DNA of 64,000 bases from assembly GCF_017897595.1 (NCBI RefSeq), contig NZ_JAGKIK010000011.1, positions 62,001 through 126,000 on the forward strand. Direction: 5' to 3'. Shown here one piece after another: positions 53,594 through 61,585 of the stretch; the first letter of the stretch is position 1; every line of letters begins with the position of its first letter. This stretch comes from Aquimarina sp. U1-2. GTDB taxonomy: Bacteria; Bacteroidota; Bacteroidia; Flavobacteriales; Flavobacteriaceae. The translations under genes were made by a program, and so were the position numbers. The notes below the pieces were generated by a model. The model saw only the letters and a program-made list of their open reading frames with translations. It made no database searches and had not been told where the DNA came from.

Positions 53594-55171
53594 CTAAAAT
53601 TTTATACTCACCCCTGTATATATTCCAAAATAATAGGGCCTAAAATTAGTTGTATTTCCCTCTACAGCATTAAATTGATACTTAAAAATAGGCTCTAGAT
53701 TAAGTTGAAATTGCTTAGAAATACTATAATCAACTCCTATGCCAAAGTTGCCTGTAAAACTAACCTCACTTAAATTATTGGCTTCTCCTATTATAGTTTC
53801 GAAATCACCAGCCTGAATAGAAACTTCGTTACCTTGTAAAAATAAAGTACTTAAACCACCAATCATATTGACACCTAACTTTTTGTTAATCAAGGCGTAT
53901 TTCATTTCGAGAGGAACCTCGATATATCCTATTTGTTGCAGAAGCAACCCTTCATTTTGAGTTAAATTAATTGGTGCTCTATTAATATCGGTGGCGACAA
54001 AGCTGTTAGTTTCACTTCGACCGATATCAGCTACCAAAATAATTTCGGCATTACGATTATACGTAATACTTTCTAAATTGCGACCTACAGTACTCGAAGG
54101 TGAGAATCCTATGTTTTGTGTAGTATACCCAAGATCTACTTTGTGTACTCCCGATCGAATACGCAGTCGATTGTTAATAGCATATGAAACCTGCACGCCA
54201 TAACTTAAATTTACCTGACCACTTTTACTATTATCTGCGAATTGAGAATCTATAGAAGAGCCATTACCTAAAGAATTATAATATACAGGTGCTACATTAG
54301 GCGAAACTTGCCATTTTTTGGTGACCTCTTTATTTTCGGTACTTTTCTCTTCTGAATGCGCTACGGCATCGAGCAGGGATTTTTTCTTAGGGTTTTTATC
54401 TGTAACCTGTTCATTAGCGCCTATTTTTACAATAGATTTTTCTTTATCATTTTCATGATGTGCTACTAATGGAGCAGGAGTAGAGGCGACTTCAGTTTCT
54501 TGTTCTTTTGAATATAAATGTTCTTTAGAATTATTTTGCTTTTCCTGTTGAGCTATAGCTGTGTGTTCGGTTTGAGTATGTTTTTGCGTAAGCAGATCGC
54601 CATTCATATCTTGTGACAGATGCGACGATTTATTTACCAAGCGCCCTGTATTTGTATTGCTTTGCGCAGTGTTTGTCACTTTATGCTCTTGTAGCGCCTC
54701 AGTATTGGGTGGTTGTGTAGTGTTTGCTACGTTAGTTTTTGAAGATATAGGGTGTATTTCTCGAACACTATTGCTATCGGTAGCAGGGTATTTCAAATCT
54801 TCGTTTTGTAGATCCTTTAACGTATTATTTTTTTCTTTAGCTGAAAAAACCACACTATTATTTTGATCATATTTGATAGGCGGTTGTGCTACATCTTCTG
54901 GTGTTGAGGGAGTTTTAGTCTTTGTGTCTTCGGTAGAAGTATTCACTATAGTTTCGGTAGAAGTATCGCTATATATAGAAAAGTATCCTATAGTAAATAA
55001 GATGGCAGCTACTGCGGCAACCCCCGCAATTCTATACCAAAAAGGGAGCAATACTGTCCTTTTTCGGTCTTTGTGTTCTTTGATACGCTCCCAGACCTTT
55101 TTATCTGGGATCGCTTCAAAATCCTTGAATTTTTCCTGAAATAACCGGTCTATGTTTTTCTTAGTATTCAT
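53594..55171 (-). CDS. membrane-anchored protein with C-terminal beta-barrel domain, partner of an ECF sigma factor
   Basis: A 525-residue protein with three parts: a cytoplasmic N terminus with a W-RIKEHKD helix (about 1-40), a TM segment (about 46-64, AGVAAVAAILFTIGYFS), a long Ser/Thr/Asn/Gln-rich linker (about 70-310), and an outer-membrane-beta-barrel-like domain (about 320-525, VSYAINNRLRIRSGVHKVDL and FGIGVDYSISKQFQLNLEP). The first three bases of its frame overlap the sigma factor stop, so translation is coupled. The N terminus resembles anti-sigma proteins. How one chain joins an inner-membrane anchor to an outer-membrane barrel is unclear. Confidence 0.8.
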   Translation of the reverse strand: MNTKKNIDRLFQEKFKDFEAIPDKKVWERIKEHKDRKRTVLLPFWYRIAGVAAVAAILFTIGYFSIYSDTSTETIVNTSTEDTKTKTPSTPEDVAQPPIKYDQNNSVVFSAKEKNNTLKDLQNEDLKYPATDSNSVREIHPISSKTNVANTTQPPNTEALQEHKVTNTAQSNTNTGRLVNKSSHLSQDMNGDLLTQKHTQTEHTAIAQQEKQNNSKEHLYSKEQETEVASTPAPLVAHHENDKEKSIVKIGANEQVTDKNPKKKSLLDAVAHSEEKSTENKEVTKKWQVSPNVAPVYYNSLGNGSSIDSQFADNSKSGQVNLSYGVQVSYAINNRLRIRSGVHKVDLGYTTQNIGFSPSSTVGRNLESITYNRNAEIILVADIGRSETNSFVATDINRAPINLTQNEGLLLQQIGYIEVPLEMKYALINKKLGVNMIGGLSTLFLQGNEVSIQAGDFETIIGEANNLSEVSFTGNFGIGVDYSISKQFQLNLEPIFKYQFNAVEGNTTNFRPYYFGIYTGVSIKF

Positions 55172-55719
55172 CTTTGTTTATCAATGGCTCGAATACATGA
55201 AGCTCTTTCCGTTTCGAGTTTGGTTTTCAAAATATTTCTAGCTCTGGCCAGGTTCGATTTAGAAGTACCTATAGAAATTTCTAGTAACTCAGCAATTTCT
55301 TTATGTGCATATCCGTCTAGTACATATAGATTGAACACCATACGATAACGATCAGGCAACTGCTGGATAATTTGTAAAAGATAATCTAAAGAGACTTCTT
55401 CGTCATTAATTTCAACTTCTGCATCTTCCATTTGATCTACATTGCTTAGGTCGAAAACCTTTTGTTTTCTAAATTTTTGCAACGCAGTATTAATAGTAAC
55501 TCTTTTTAACCACCCTTCAAAAGAGCCTTTGTGTTTGTATTGTTTGATCTTTTCAAAAATGAGTATAAACGCGTCTTGTAACGTATCTTCTGCGGTAGCA
55601 TAATCGTTTGAATACTTTAGACAGATAGCAAACAGTTTGCTACTATACATATGGTATAGTTGCTTCTGCGCTTCAGCATTTTTTTTCTTACATTTTTTTA
55701 TGAGTTGATCTAAACCCAC
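55168..55719 (-). CDS. ECF RNA polymerase sigma factor
   Basis: A 183-residue sigma-70 family ECF factor. Region 2 is NDYATAEDTLQDAFILIFEK, with the promoter-melting KGSFEGWLKRVTIN after it; region 4 is the helix-turn-helix GYAHKEIAELLEISIGTSKS ending NLARARNIL. It overlaps the downstream membrane protein gene by 4 bases, a common sigma/anti-sigma arrangement. Its regulon is unknown. Confidence 0.93.
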   Translation of the reverse strand: MGLDQLIKKCKKKNAEAQKQLYHMYSSKLFAICLKYSNDYATAEDTLQDAFILIFEKIKQYKHKGSFEGWLKRVTINTALQKFRKQKVFDLSNVDQMEDAEVEINDEEVSLDYLLQIIQQLPDRYRMVFNLYVLDGYAHKEIAELLEISIGTSKSNLARARNILKTKLETERASCIRAIDKQR

Positions 55720-55793
55720 TAACCCCTTGATTTTTTGTTATTAACTCGATAATCGAGACCTGAATGCTTCGAGAAAAGCCTCGAAATACTAAC

Positions 55794-56270
55794 TTAATTT
55801 CTATTAAATGCCTCATTTGTTAACCCTGAGGTGGTTTGCTCTTCTTCGATTACCGGTACTTCGATAGTTAAATATTGATCTTCGCCTTGTTCATTTCTAT
55901 TTTGCCAGAATTTAAAAATATACGAATCTTCGTTACCTGCAGTAAACGAAAGGGACTCCTTGCGAAGATCTGTACGTTCAAGTTCTTCGCATGGTTCGTT
56001 TTGGTTATCAATGACTACATTAATGATAACAATAGTGCGTTCATTACGAAACCCATTGTATTCAATTCCAGAAAAAGAATGACACGTCGTGGGTCTAAAA
56101 TACGTAACTTCAATATCATACGTTTTACCCGGATTGAACTGATCGGGTATAATTACTTCTTCTATAGCAACAGCATTATAAAAAAATGGTGTAGCAGTGT
56201 CGTCCTCTTGCAAACATGCAGTACATAGCAAGGCAATACAAAATACTATAAAAAATTGTGCTTGTTTCAT
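55794..56270 (-). CDS. small lipoprotein of unknown function
   Basis: A 158-residue lipoprotein with signal MKQAQFFIVFCIALLCTAC (lipobox LCTAC) followed by acidic LQEDDTATP. The mature domain is beta-rich with two cysteines (TTCHSF and NEPCEEL) that could form a disulfide. No family is recognised. It lies upstream of the sigma factor, 74 bases apart, on the same strand. Confidence 0.78.
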   Translation of the reverse strand: MKQAQFFIVFCIALLCTACLQEDDTATPFFYNAVAIEEVIIPDQFNPGKTYDIEVTYFRPTTCHSFSGIEYNGFRNERTIVIINVVIDNQNEPCEELERTDLRKESLSFTAGNEDSYIFKFWQNRNEQGEDQYLTIEVPVIEEEQTTSGLTNEAFNRN

Positions 56271-56411
56271 TACTTCAGGGTTATGGGGTAGATTTGGTTT
56301 AGAACTTATCTTGACTTTTCATAATCAAAAAATTGTAAAACCAGTTCATTATCTATTTACTTCTACTAAGAAGATGTAATAGCCTTAATTAGGTTGCTTG
56401 AAGATATAAAA

Positions 56412-56445
56412 AATCTCGGTCAGGAAATGTATCCAAACCGAGATT
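56412..56445 (-). terminator. terminator downstream of recA
   Basis: A 9-bp stem AATCTCGGT / ACCGAGATT with a 16-base loop. On the minus strand it is followed by TTTTTTATATC. Confidence 0.7.
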
Positions 56446-56532
56446 AATAGGTGGTACCCTACAGATAATACAGACTATTTTACCAAATATCTCTAAATTT
56501 CTGTATGTAGAAGTATAAAATAATATTTATAT

Positions 56533-56562
56533 GTACCGCGGGCTAAGCCCGAAGTAACTTAC
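56533..56562. repeat. short family A-like hairpin at the recA stop
   Basis: GTACCGCGGGCTAAGCCCGA then AGTAACTTAC. CGGGC-TAA-GCCCG is a hairpin and the end resembles the A-family TAGTTTAC. It overlaps the recA stop codon. Confidence 0.4.
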
Positions 56563-57566
56563 TCTTTTATAATTTTTATCGCCTCTTTAATTTTTTCTTC
56601 GAGTTCCTCCATAAGTTCGGGGTTGTCGTTAAGTAAGGACTTTACCGCATCGCGTCCCTGACCCAATTTGGTATCTTGGTAACTAAACCATGAACCACTT
56701 TTCTTGATGATCTCATAATCAACACCTACATCAATAATTTCTCCGGTTTTAGAAATACCTTCACCATACATAATATCAAATTCAGCAGTTCTAAACGGAG
56801 GAGCTACTTTGTTTTTAACAACTTTTACCCGTGTTTTATTACCCTGTACCTCACTATTGCTATCTTTAATCTGTGTAGAACGACGAATATCAAGACGTAC
56901 CGAAGCATAAAATTTCAAGGCATTTCCACCGGTAGTGGTTTCGGGATTTCCAAACATGACTCCGATCTTTTCACGCAGCTGGTTGATAAAAATAACCGTA
57001 CAATTGGTTTTACTTATCGAGCTAGTTAATTTACGTAGGGCCTGTGACATTAATCGTGCGTGTAGCCCCATTTTTGAATCTCCCATTTCGCCTTCAATTT
57101 CACTTTTAGGAGTAAGCGCAGCAACAGAATCAATAACGATGATATCAATGGCTCCTGATCGAATTAAATTATCGGCGATCTCTAGTGCCTGCTCCCCGTG
57201 ATCTGGTTGTGATATGATGAGGTCATCAATATCTACTCCCAATTTTTCAGCATAAAAACGATCAAAAGCATGTTCTGCATCAATAAATGCAGCGATACCC
57301 CCTGCTTTTTGAGCCTGAGCAATAGCATGTAAGGTAAGTGTGGTTTTACCAGAAGACTCAGGACCATAGATCTCGATCACTCGACCTTTTGGATATCCAC
57401 CCACACCCAATGCCAAATCTAGGCCTAATGAACCCGTCGGAATGACATCTACTTCCTGGACAGAGCTATCGCTCATTTTCATTACTGTTCCTTTTCCATA
57501 AGCTTTATCTAGTTTATCAAGGGTTAATTTTAATGCTTTTAGTTTTGCGTCCTTCTCTGTACTCAT
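56559..57566 (-). CDS. recA: recombinase RecA
   Basis: RecA (335 residues) forms filaments on single-stranded DNA for homologous recombination and SOS induction. Walker A is [10 protein letters not shown], Walker B region [13 protein letters not shown], and family blocks [37 protein letters not shown] and [11 protein letters not shown] are present. I choose the ATG at 57566 because flavobacterial RecA proteins start near [19 protein letters not shown] with this length; a start at 57596 would add ten residues. A terminator lies downstream. Confidence 0.97.
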   Translation of the reverse strand: MSTEKDAKLKALKLTLDKLDKAYGKGTVMKMSDSSVQEVDVIPTGSLGLDLALGVGGYPKGRVIEIYGPESSGKTTLTLHAIAQAQKAGGIAAFIDAEHAFDRFYAEKLGVDIDDLIISQPDHGEQALEIADNLIRSGAIDIIVIDSVAALTPKSEIEGEMGDSKMGLHARLMSQALRKLTSSISKTNCTVIFINQLREKIGVMFGNPETTTGGNALKFYASVRLDIRRSTQIKDSNSEVQGNKTRVKVVKNKVAPPFRTAEFDIMYGEGISKTGEIIDVGVDYEIIKKSGSWFSYQDTKLGQGRDAVKSLLNDNPELMEELEEKIKEAIKIIKE

Positions 57567-57989
57567 TTGTTGTTCAAATATATCTGGATTCGACATTTAT
57601 ATTAACTTTCTGCTAAAGTACTATTTCTTTTTATAGCTGAGATAAGGATTCTAAAATCATTATCAACAACAAAGCGAGAAGTATATATACGTTTTACGGG
57701 AATGTTTTTTAATGAGTTTGATGTAGTGGATCAGAAGCGGGATACAGGCGCTATGGCTTTCTAGATGATATCTACGACACGATAATGATACTATAATAGT
57801 ATAACAGTCCTTAAAAAATCTCGTCTTAAAACCAAAATTTGTGATTTTATGAATGCATGACTATCTATTAAGTGTTGTATTAACAAAATAACACGCAACC
57901 CTTTTTCTTTTTGGTTATCTACAAAGAAAGCAAACAATGAACAAAAGCTGGAGAGCGGTGAACGATGAAATTTCTTAAAAGAGTGACAA
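57567..57989. other. intergenic stretch upstream of recA
   Basis: AT-rich spacer presumably holding the recA promoter on the minus strand. I see no gene, repeat or LexA-like box I would defend. Confidence 0.45.
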
Positions 57990-58137
57990 GACATCACCAT
58001 GAGGGCTATACAATTACCAAAGTTTGTAGTTGTATAGTAGAAGGTGGCTAGCTTCGTTATTGATAATTTTATTGTTAAAATTAATTAGTAACGAATTAGC
58101 CCAAAAATGCCTTGGAATGGAGTTCCAAGGCATTTTT
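57990..58137 (+). ncRNA. candidate small RNA with intrinsic terminator
   Basis: Three consecutive hairpins with no coding frame. The first is CTATACAATTAC / GTAGTTGTATAG at 58006-58037 (12 bp with one G-U pair, 8-base loop). The second is GGCTA..TTCGTTA / TAACGAA.TAGCC at 58046-58101. The third is a perfect terminator AAAAATGCCTTGGAA / TTCCAAGGCATTTTT at 58103-58137. No gene ends nearby on this strand for the terminator to serve. The boundaries are estimates. Confidence 0.35.
58103..58137. terminator. strong intrinsic terminator hairpin
   Basis: A 15-bp perfect stem with a 5-base loop (TGGAG) and A/T-runs on both sides, so it could act in either direction. Family A copy 4 begins two bases later. 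Confidence 0.7.
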
Positions 58138-58138
58138 A

Positions 58139-58235
58139 TTGGCACCGCCAAAGGGTATAATACTCCGAGGCTTGCCTCAAAATTGAAAAATTGTTTACAA
58201 CGAATGCCTCGTGGACTTGCCCCGAGGTAGTTTAC
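58139..58235. repeat. family A repeat, copy 4
   Basis: TTGGCACCGCCAAAGGGTAT, then CCGAGGCTTGCCTC and CCTCGTGGACTTGCCCCGAG, ending GTAGTTTAC. Nearly identical to copy 1 at 4808-4904, about 53 kb away. Confidence 0.87.
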
Positions 58236-58386
58236 TGATGTCTAAAGAGTATACCAAAAAAGGCTGGCTTCTCATTTGCTTTCCAACAAATGCCTTTTCA
58301 ATCTTCTTTGAGGGGAGGTTACTTACAAATACGTTTGCATGTTACTCTAGGATTTGTACTTTTGCCACATATAAACTATTTCTTTT

Positions 58387-58557
58387 AACCCGGATTATGT
58401 ATTAGAATTTCGTAATGAGGGTTGAAATGCCGATAAAACAAGTGTTTTCTCAATTTTAGCATAGCACCGCTACGGTGAAATTGAAAAATACAGCGCAGCG
58501 TTTGTTTTTGAAGGTATTTCAAGCCGTAATAGATTTTATAATACATAATCCGGGTTT
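58387..58557. repeat. family B long-hairpin element, copy 4
   Basis: Short form (171 bp). The outer arms AACCCGGATTATGTATTA and TACATAATCCGGGTT pair, and the inner stem TCAATTTTA / TGAAATTGA differs from copies 1-3 by base-pair swaps that preserve pairing. It lies 21 bases before the trhO ATG. Confidence 0.88.
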
Positions 58558-58578
58558 AACGTAAAGCATTAGTATAGC

Positions 58579-59610
58579 ATGCAACTGTACAATACATTAA
58601 GCGCAAAAGAAAGAGCGACACTTATCGATGAAGCCGGTACAGATCGGCTTACGTTGTCTTTCTATCAATATGCGCATATCGGCAACACCGAAATTTTCAG
58701 AAATCATCTTTTTATCCATTGGAACGAGCTTGATGTTTTGGGTAGAATTTATGTCGCTACCGAGGGGATTAATGGTCAATTATCGGTTCCTGCTCCCAAT
58801 TTTGAAGCTTTCAAGAAACACCTGGATAGTATTTCCTTTCTAGAAAACGTACGACTTAATATCGCAAGAGAACAAGATGTCAAGTCTTTCTTAAAATTAA
58901 AAGTAAAAGTTCGGCATAAAATTGTTGCCGACGGACTTAACGATCATACCTTCGACGTTACAAACAAAGGTATACATGTAGATGCCGAGAAGTTTAACCG
59001 TTTAATCGAGGATCCCGATACGGTCCTGGTGGATATGCGCAATCATTATGAAAGTGAAATAGGGCATTTTAAAAATGCGGTCACTCCAGATGTAGATACC
59101 TTTAGAGATTCACTAGACATTATAGAAGAAGATCTCAAAGACCACAAAAAAGATAAAAAGCTAGTGATGTATTGTACCGGCGGTATACGATGTGAAAAGG
59201 CAAGTGCCTACTATAAACACAAAGGATTTAAAAACGTATATCAGCTAGAAGGAGGGATCATCGAATACGCCCGACAGGTCGAAGAGAAAGGTCTCGAAAA
59301 CAAGTTTTTAGGTAAAAATTTTGTTTTCGACCACAGAAGGGCCGAACGTATATCCGAGGATATCATTTCTAATTGCCATCAATGCGGAAAACCATGTGAC
59401 ACTCATGTAAATTGTGAAAATGAAGCATGTCATTTGTTATTTATTCAATGTCCAGATTGTGCAGCAGCGTTCGAAAATTGTTGTTCTACCTCATGCATGG
59501 AAATCAATAGGCTGCCTTTTGAAGAACAAAAAGCACTTAGAAAAGGTAAAGGAAACAGCAATAAAATATTTAAAAAAGGAAGATCTGAAGCCTTGAAATT
59601 CAAAAAATAA
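58579..59610 (+). CDS. trhO: tRNA uridine(34) hydroxylase (TrhO, rhodanese family)
   Basis: TrhO (343 residues) hydroxylates U34 of certain tRNAs, the first step to 5-(carboxy)methoxyuridine. The order is an N-terminal domain (about 1-110), a rhodanese domain (about 130-240) with active-site Cys in MYCTGGIRCEKAS, and a Cys-rich C-terminal region (about 265-315) with CHQCGKPC, CENEAC, CPDC and CCSTSC, likely zinc-binding. The tail is Lys-rich. Its start is 21 bases after the end of repeat B copy 4. Confidence 0.93.
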   Translation: MQLYNTLSAKERATLIDEAGTDRLTLSFYQYAHIGNTEIFRNHLFIHWNELDVLGRIYVATEGINGQLSVPAPNFEAFKKHLDSISFLENVRLNIAREQDVKSFLKLKVKVRHKIVADGLNDHTFDVTNKGIHVDAEKFNRLIEDPDTVLVDMRNHYESEIGHFKNAVTPDVDTFRDSLDIIEEDLKDHKKDKKLVMYCTGGIRCEKASAYYKHKGFKNVYQLEGGIIEYARQVEEKGLENKFLGKNFVFDHRRAERISEDIISNCHQCGKPCDTHVNCENEACHLLFIQCPDCAAAFENCCSTSCMEINRLPFEEQKALRKGKGNSNKIFKKGRSEALKFKK

Positions 59611-59713
59611 GCACAAAACCTCCATTTTTGCTGAAACCATAAAAATTCAAACCGGTTCTTTTTTAAAAACCAAGATACTACGACAGATAATTTTTTTTAT
59701 ACGCTTTTCATAG

Positions 59714-59722
59714 TATCTTTAC
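59714..59722 (+). promoter_or_regulatory. possible -7 box before ricT
   Basis: TATCTTTAC, the same sequence as at 19109-19117, resembles TAnnTTTG except for the end. It is 96 bases from the ATG. Confidence 0.2.
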
Positions 59723-59817
59723 GAATTAAGACGTTAACATCGACAGATGTTAACGATAGTAAGAATCATATTTGCTGCAATTATTAGAGCAGGCAAATTT
59801 CAATATAAGAGTACAAT

Positions 59818-61101
59818 ATGGGATGTAGTAGTTGTTCCTCTGGAAAAGACGGGCAACCAAAAGGGTGTAAGAACAATGGTACTTGCGGTACAGATGGTTG
59901 CAATAAATTAACAGTTTTTGATTGGCTCTCGAATATGTCACTTCCCAATGGCGCTACTCCTTTTCATTGTGTCGAAGTGCGATTTAAAAATGGAAGAAAA
60001 GGCTTCTTCAAAAATTCAGAAAATCTTTCTTTAAGTATTGGTGATATTGTGGCTACAGAAGCCTCTCCCGGGCACGATGTGGGTTTGGTTTCTCTTACTG
60101 GGGAACTGGTGCGCATTCAAATGAAAAAGAAGAAGGTGGATTTGAATAGTGACGATATCAAAAAAGTCTACAGAAAAGCCTCTCAAAAAGATATCGACAT
60201 CTGGCAAAAATCTAGGGATAAAGAAGAGACCATGAAAGTTAGAGCTAGAGAAATAGCAATCCGGCTTGACTTACAAATGAAAATTTCTGATATCGAGTTT
60301 CAGGGTGATGGATCCAAAGCCACATTTTACTACACCGCCGAAGAACGAGTTGATTTTAGACAATTGATCAAAGAGTTTGCCCACGAATTTAGCACGCGTA
60401 TAGAGATGCGCCAGGTGGGCTTTAGACAAGAGGCAGCTCGATTGGGTGGTATAGGCTCCTGCGGTCGCGAGTTGTGTTGCTCTACGTGGCTTACCGATTT
60501 TAGGTCGGTTAACACAAGTGCTGCGCGGTATCAACAGTTATCCCTTAACCCCCAAAAGTTGGCAGGCCAATGTGGTAAATTAAAATGTTGCCTCAATTAT
60601 GAATTAGATGCCTATATAGATGCTTTACACGACTTTCCAAAATCTGATACCAAATTATATACCGAAAAAGGTACTGCGGTTTGCCAAAAAATAGACATCT
60701 TTAAAGGATATTTATGGTATGCCTATGAAGGTGAATGGATGAACTGGCATAAAATTTCTACAGCGCATGCCAAAGAAATTATTTCAGCCAATAGCAATAA
60801 AGAAAAAGTAGCCAGCTTAGAAGAATTTTCTTCAGAATTGGTAGAAGATACTAAAACTGATTTTGAAAACGTTGTAGGACAGGACAGTTTAACCCGTTTT
60901 GATCAACCTAAACACAATAAAAGAAGGAGAAAAAACCGAAACAAACGAAGAAATACTAATAAAAGTGGAACTTCAGAAAAACAAACGGCTACGGCGAATA
61001 AAGCGAAAAAAGGAAATTCAGAACAAAAAAATAACGGTAGATCTAAAAATCAACGTAATAAAAGACATCGTTCACGTAACAAAAACAATGATAAAACTTA
61101 A
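59818..61101 (+). CDS. ricT: RicT/YaaT-like PSP1-domain protein
   Basis: A 427-residue protein of the RicT (YaaT/PSP1) family. The N terminus is Cys-rich (MGCSSCSSG, CKNNGTCG, GCNKL), the PSP1 domain spans about 50-280 with REAARLGGIGSCGRELCC and AGQCGKLKCCLNYEL, and the tail (about 355-427) is Lys/Arg/Asn-rich (NKRRRKNRNKRR) and probably disordered. In Bacillus RicT is part of an Fe-S-containing complex affecting RNA processing; a flavobacterial role is unknown. The gldH start lies inside its last 14 bases, so the two genes are coupled. Confidence 0.9.
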   Translation: MGCSSCSSGKDGQPKGCKNNGTCGTDGCNKLTVFDWLSNMSLPNGATPFHCVEVRFKNGRKGFFKNSENLSLSIGDIVATEASPGHDVGLVSLTGELVRIQMKKKKVDLNSDDIKKVYRKASQKDIDIWQKSRDKEETMKVRAREIAIRLDLQMKISDIEFQGDGSKATFYYTAEERVDFRQLIKEFAHEFSTRIEMRQVGFRQEAARLGGIGSCGRELCCSTWLTDFRSVNTSAARYQQLSLNPQKLAGQCGKLKCCLNYELDAYIDALHDFPKSDTKLYTEKGTAVCQKIDIFKGYLWYAYEGEWMNWHKISTAHAKEIISANSNKEKVASLEEFSSELVEDTKTDFENVVGQDSLTRFDQPKHNKRRRKNRNKRRNTNKSGTSEKQTATANKAKKGNSEQKNNGRSKNQRNKRHRSRNKNNDKT

Positions 61102-61582
61102 GGGTAGTATACTAGTTATTTTATTATCACTAGTAATTATTGCATGTGATGATAAACAAGTTTTTGATGAATACAAAACCGTATCAGGTACGTGGGAGAT
61201 TGATGAAGAAATCAATTTTACATTGCCAGAATTAGATACGCTCACCCAGTACGATCTATATATTAATGTGCGCAATACAAATGCCTATCGATACAGTAAT
61301 TTATACATTATTAGCCAGATGAAATTTCCTAATGGTAAAGTAGTTACCGACACCCTCGAATATGACATGGCGGCGCCTGATGGCGAATGGTTGGGCACGG
61401 GATTTTCAGACCTAAAGGAAAGTAAGTTATGGTACAAAGAAAATGTTAGTTTTACCGAACAGGGAACATATACGATCAGCTTACAACATGCCATGAGAAA
61501 AAATGGCGAAGTAAACGGCATTTATGCGCTGGAAGGAATTACAGATATCGGATTTAGAATAGAACAGGCTCAAAACCCATAA
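61088..61582 (+). CDS. gldH: gliding motility lipoprotein GldH
   Basis: GldH (164 residues) is a lipoprotein needed for gliding and linked to type IX secretion in Flavobacterium. The signal and lipobox are ILVILLSLVIIAC. The mature part has FDEYKTVSGTWEIDEEINFT, YDLYINVRNTNAYRYSNLY and a C-terminal GIYALEGITDIGFRIE. I start at ATG 61088 where the signal peptide begins; the frame is open further upstream within ricT but that part overlaps it. The PBP gene follows 3 bases later. Confidence 0.93.
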   Translation: MIKLKGSILVILLSLVIIACDDKQVFDEYKTVSGTWEIDEEINFTLPELDTLTQYDLYINVRNTNAYRYSNLYIISQMKFPNGKVVTDTLEYDMAAPDGEWLGTGFSDLKESKLWYKENVSFTEQGTYTISLQHAMRKNGEVNGIYALEGITDIGFRIEQAQNP

Positions 61583-61585
61583 AAG

